8,676 nt of DNA. Source: Erythrobacter sp. (GTDB taxonomy: Bacteria; Pseudomonadota; Alphaproteobacteria; Sphingomonadales; Sphingomonadaceae). Position numbers and translations under genes: made by a program. This document shows positions 6,078 through 8,676 of the stretch, piece by piece. Under the pieces are notes generated by a model. It was not told the DNA's origin and made no database searches. It saw only the letters and a program-made list of their open reading frames with translations. The DNA is taken from contig DMWU01000153.1 of the NCBI GenBank assembly GCA_003483125.1, positions 1-8,676 on the forward strand. Reading direction: 5' to 3'. Positions within the stretch are counted from its first letter, which is position 1, and each line of letters starts with the position of its first letter.

Positions 6078-6251
6078 ATCTTCAGCTTACCCACTTTCAT
6101 GCGCGGTGCGAAGCCACGGCAAGTGCTTGCCAGTGGACGATTGTGTGCAAGCTGCATCTGCTTCCACGAACCAGCTAGATAATATTCCTTGAACCGGGTC
6201 GGATGATAAGACACAGGGGGTACCAGTTCCTGCAATTGTTGCCCTTTTCAT
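6078..6251. other. Divergent intergenic region between recG and sdhE
   Basis: This 174-base gap must hold the promoters for recG (minus) and sdhE-mfd (plus). The best -10-like core is GATAAT at 6178-6183 on the plus strand, which reads TATTAT on the minus strand (6179-6184), but neither direction has a good -35 box at 16-18 bases. I found no alphaproteobacterial LexA box (GTTC-N7-GTTC or its complement). A compact dyad at 6114-6136 is listed separately. There is no recognisable ribosome site before the sdhE ATG. Confidence 0.5.
6114..6136. repeat. Compact inverted repeat upstream of recG
   Basis: GGCAAG (6118-6123) and CTTGCC (6126-6131) form a perfect dyad with a two-base centre, extended by CCAC (6114-6117) and GTGG (6133-6136) with one bulged A. 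It lies about 40-60 bases before the recG ATG. The arms are the same hexamers as in the repeat at 1749-1772, in the opposite order. Function unknown; no T-run follows on either strand. Confidence 0.4.
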
Positions 6252-6524
6252 ATGCCTGAAGCACTGACATTCGAAGCCCGCATTGCCCGCGCAAAGTTCC
6301 GTAGCTGGCATCGCGGCACGCGTGAGGCAGATTATCTGATGGGCTGATTCTTCGATCGCTATTACTCCAAATGGAACGAGATTGAACTGGGCAGGTTTGA
6401 GCGTCTGCTGGATCGCGACGATGTCGACGTCATGGCTTGGGCGATGGGCACGGCACCTGTGCCCGAGGAATTTGAAGGCGCGCAGATGGAACTGATGAAG
6501 CGACTGGACTACGTCGACATCTAG
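6252..6524 (+). pseudogene. sdhE: SdhE-like succinate dehydrogenase assembly factor, interrupted by an in-frame TGA at codon 32
   Basis: From ATG 6252 to TAG 6522-6524 there are 90 codons in one frame with an SdhE/YgfY (SDH assembly factor 2) pattern. FRSWHRGTREADYLMG (16-31) contains the family's RGxxE motif, required in SdhE for attaching FAD to the succinate dehydrogenase flavoprotein. After the stop, FFDRYYSKWNEIELGRFERL and later LLDRDDVDVMAWAMG, APVPEE and a final KRLDYVDI continue as expected. Codon 32 is TGA (6345-6347) where relatives usually have a second glycine before Phe-Phe (LxGGFF); GGA to TGA is a single change. There is no frameshift and no other damage, so the lesion is recent, a sequencing error, or tolerated by read-through. 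As written, only 31 residues would be made, with no usable restart close behind the stop. No ribosome site is evident; the start is chosen by family length. The divergent recG / sdhE-mfd arrangement is, from memory, common in related bacteria. Confidence 0.85.
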
Positions 6525-6641
6525 CTCGCACGATTTCATCGTTCGACACACGACACTCTAATCGTTACTGGGACTACGACTCCAAAAGCACCCGTTCGTT
6601 TCATACGAATGGGCGCATGCCTGTGCCTCAAACGGATTGAA
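6525..6641. other. Intergenic region between sdhE and mfd
   Basis: The 117-base gap contains a short hairpin ACGAT-TTC-ATCGT (6530-6542) and a stronger one at 6591-6613, listed separately. I see no convincing promoter: TTCGAC at 6542-6547 has no matching -10 box at the right distance. The only ribosome-site candidate for mfd is GGA at 6634-6636, five bases before its ATG. Co-transcription of sdhE and mfd is possible. Confidence 0.45.
6591..6613. repeat. 9-bp hairpin between sdhE and mfd
   Basis: CCCGTTCGT (6591-6599) pairs with ACGAATGGG (6605-6613) through a five-base loop, with one G-U pair. On the plus strand it is followed by CGCATGCC, not a T-run, so it is not a standard terminator. It may be an attenuating or mRNA-stabilising structure between the two genes, or a protein site. 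Confidence 0.45.
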
Positions 6642-8676
6642 ATGCCTGATCTTTCGCGTCTCCTGACCGCTGAAAAACCCTTAACCCTCTCCTCAGTCGC
6701 TCGAGGTGCGCAGCCACTCGTGCTGGCCGACATAGCGCGCGCTTCAAAGGGACGAGCAGTGTTTATTGGCCCCGACGAAGCTGCAATGCGCAACATAAGC
6801 GAGGCTGCGCAATACTTCGCTCCAGAGCTCGAAGTCATCGAATTCCCTTCATGGGATTGCTTGCCCTATGACCGCTCAAGCCCAGCACTCTCGGTGAGCG
6901 CCAGGCGACTTGCAGCGTTGAATCGGCTGCAAAACAGCAGCGCCGGCTCACAATTGCTAGTCACTACCATCAACGCCGTACTCCAACGCGCACTCAGTCC
7001 GTTTCGCATCCGTGAGAGCGTGCGCGAATTCAAACCGGGATATGAGATTGGGCATGAGAGCCTTGCCGCGCTCCTGCAGCGGCAGGGCTACACGCGCAGC
7101 GATACAGTGGTCGACCATGGCGAGTTTGCCATGCGCGGGTCGATCGTCGACATTTTTCCTTCCGGGCTTGAGCATGGATTGCGGCTCGATTTCTTCGGTG
7201 ACGAGCTAGAAAGCCTGCGAATCTTCGATCCGACAACGCAGATGACGATAGGCACGCTGGATTCGCACCTATTGTTGCCGGCAAGCGAGGCTCTGATCGA
7301 CGATGAGTCAATCAAGCTCTTCCGTGGCCGTTACCGCGAGCTTTTCGGAGCAACGGCAACCCAAGACCCGCTTTATGAAGCCATAAGCGATGGTCGCCGC
7401 ATGGCGGGAATGGAGCATTGGCTGCCATTGTTTGAAGAGCGGATGGTGACCCTGTTCGATCATCTTGGCGAAGATGATTTGCTAGTCATCGATGGCGGCG
7501 CGACAGGGGCCGCGGAAGAGCGTTTCAGGGATATTGCCGATTACCATCAAGCGCGCCTTAAGGCCGCTGGCCAGGCGGCGGGCAACTATCGTCCCCTCAC
7601 AACCGACACGCTGTATCTCGCTGCAGATGAATTCAATGAGAGGTTGGAGAGGCACCGAGTCCATAAAACGGTGATCTTTGCTGAGCCGGAAAGCGATAGC
7701 GTGCTCGATTTCGGCATTTCCTCGGCCCGCGATTTCGCGCCTGAACGTGCACGTGGTGACAATATTTATGAAACTGCCGCGTCCCATCTCAAACAATTGG
7801 GCAAGGCAGGCAAACGCCCCATTATTGCCGCCTATTCCAATGGAAGCCGCGCTCGCATCGCCTCTATCCTGACCGAAGCTGGAACAAAGACGGTTCTGGC
7901 GGATAGCTGGCAAGAGGCGCTCGGCTTTTCTGCCAAGGGCCAGCCGGTTGCGACCGTGCTGCCGCTCGATAGCGGATTCGCCAATGACGAGCTGGAACTA
8001 CTAACCGAGCAGGATGTGCTGGGTGACAGGCTCGTCCGCCGTAAGAAAAAGCGAAATGATGCAGACGCGTTCCTCGCCGAACTACAGGCTCTCGGGCGAG
8101 GTGATCTGGTCGTCCATGTCGAACATGGTATCGGCAAATATCTGGGGCTGGAGCCGGTTCCGGTTGGTAAGAGCCAGCACGATTGCGTGATGCTGGAGTA
8201 TAAAGGCGGCGACAAGCTCTACATCCCGGTTGAAAATATCGACGTGCTCAGCCGCTACGGGTCATCTGAAGATACCGTCATGCTAGACCGTTTGGGTGGA
8301 GAAGCGTGGCAGAAGCGTCGCGCAAGACTCCGCGAACGTATTCGCGAGATCGCCGGTGAATTGATGGAAGTCGCGGCGCAGCGCGCATTGCGCAAAGCTC
8401 CCGTGTTGCAAGCCGAGGGCAGCGGTTTTGATCAGTTCGTCGAGAAGTTTCCATGGCAGGAAACCGATGACCAGGAAGCTGCGATAACAGACGTTCTACG
8501 CGATCTTGAAAGCGGCCGACCTATGGATCGCCTGGTATGTGGCGACGTGGGCTTCGGTAAGACCGAGGTGGCCTTGCGCGCCGCTTTCATTGCGGCCATG
8601 GGCGGGCAGCAAGTGGCGCTCGTCGCCCCAACCACCCTGCTCGCGCGGCAGCACTACACCAACTTTGTCGAGCGAT
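6642..8676 (+). CDS. mfd: Transcription-repair coupling factor Mfd (N-terminal 678 residues; cut by window edge)
   Basis: Mfd removes RNA polymerase stalled at DNA lesions and recruits UvrA for nucleotide excision repair. The frame is open from ATG 6642 to the edge. Residues about 1-335 form the UvrB-like UvrA-binding module, with FPSWDCLPYDRSSP (68-81) and the FAMRGSIVDIFP stretch near 160-175. The RNA polymerase-interacting domain (CarD/TRCF type) begins near 485 with GDLVVHVEHGIGKYLGLE. The helicase core then starts, with Walker A GDVGFGKT (634-641, Lys640; about the same position as in the roughly 1150-residue E. coli protein) and APTTLLARQHY near 663-673 as the last motif visible. The remaining helicase motifs, TRG region and C-terminal domain lie outside. 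The ribosome site is weak (GGA five bases upstream), but MPDLSRLL at the N-terminus matches what I recall of sphingomonad Mfd. It follows sdhE by 117 bases. Confidence 0.97.
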   Translation, partial: MPDLSRLLTAEKPLTLSSVARGAQPLVLADIARASKGRAVFIGPDEAAMRNISEAAQYFAPELEVIEFPSWDCLPYDRSSPALSVSARRLAALNRLQNSSAGSQLLVTTINAVLQRALSPFRIRESVREFKPGYEIGHESLAALLQRQGYTRSDTVVDHGEFAMRGSIVDIFPSGLEHGLRLDFFGDELESLRIFDPTTQMTIGTLDSHLLLPASEALIDDESIKLFRGRYRELFGATATQDPLYEAISDGRRMAGMEHWLPLFEERMVTLFDHLGEDDLLVIDGGATGAAEERFRDIADYHQARLKAAGQAAGNYRPLTTDTLYLAADEFNERLERHRVHKTVIFAEPESDSVLDFGISSARDFAPERARGDNIYETAASHLKQLGKAGKRPIIAAYSNGSRARIASILTEAGTKTVLADSWQEALGFSAKGQPVATVLPLDSGFANDELELLTEQDVLGDRLVRRKKKRNDADAFLAELQALGRGDLVVHVEHGIGKYLGLEPVPVGKSQHDCVMLEYKGGDKLYIPVENIDVLSRYGSSEDTVMLDRLGGEAWQKRRARLRERIREIAGELMEVAAQRALRKAPVLQAEGSGFDQFVEKFPWQETDDQEAAITDVLRDLESGRPMDRLVCGDVGFGKTEVALRAAFIAAMGGQQVALVAPTTLLARQHYTNFVER

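Noticed and set aside
6078..6251. SOS (LexA) control of recG
   Set aside because: No GTTC-N7-GTTC or GAAC-N7-GAAC box was found; the two GAAC words present are 19 bases apart.
6345..6347. Selenocysteine at the sdhE TGA
   Set aside because: The position is a glycine in relatives, not a redox cysteine, and no SECIS-like hairpin is visible just after the codon.
6087..6551. 154-codon minus-strand open frame across sdhE and the recG upstream region
   Set aside because: It is antisense to the conserved sdhE frame and has no recognisable motif; the open frame there is incidental.

Overview
The window reads as ordinary chromosome from an alphaproteobacterium, most likely a sphingomonad of the Erythrobacter/Altererythrobacter/Novosphingobium kind. 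This rests on the remembered resemblance of the BkdA, Mfd and SdhE sequences to that group and on the divergent recG / sdhE-mfd layout; no search was run. Coding is dense. I see no insertion sequence, integrase, CRISPR array or prophage.

Left part (1-1740), minus strand: the first 223 residues of a branched-chain 2-oxoacid dehydrogenase E1 alpha subunit (truncated by the window edge), with a good sigma-70-like promoter of its own just upstream, then a complete thymidylate synthase (thyA). A tRNA-Pro(CGG) gene lies divergently at 1833-1909.

Middle part (2087-4020), plus strand: an AT-richer gene for a small 2OG-Fe(II) oxygenase-like protein, a classical short-chain dehydrogenase/reductase (SDR), and a low-molecular-weight protein tyrosine phosphatase whose ATG overlaps the SDR stop by one base. 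Substrates of these three cannot be read from the sequence. The phosphatase and recG converge and share a four-base CTAG that supplies both stop codons.

Right part (4017-8676): recG (minus, complete, 686 aa), then divergently a small sdhE-like gene and mfd (plus, truncated by the window edge). RecG (replication fork/branch migration) and Mfd (transcription-coupled repair) are related superfamily 2 helicases. The sdhE gene, for the FAD-attachment factor of succinate dehydrogenase, is the surprise: its 90-codon frame and conserved protein pattern are intact end to end except for one in-frame TGA at codon 32, where relatives normally have glycine. This is either a nonsense mutation, a sequencing error, or (less likely) a read-through codon.

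I did not find a convincing undescribed multi-gene system. The points most worth a second look are the interrupted sdhE, the AT-rich oxygenase gene beside the tRNA with an 11-bp inverted repeat in its leader, and the dyad over the bkd promoter.
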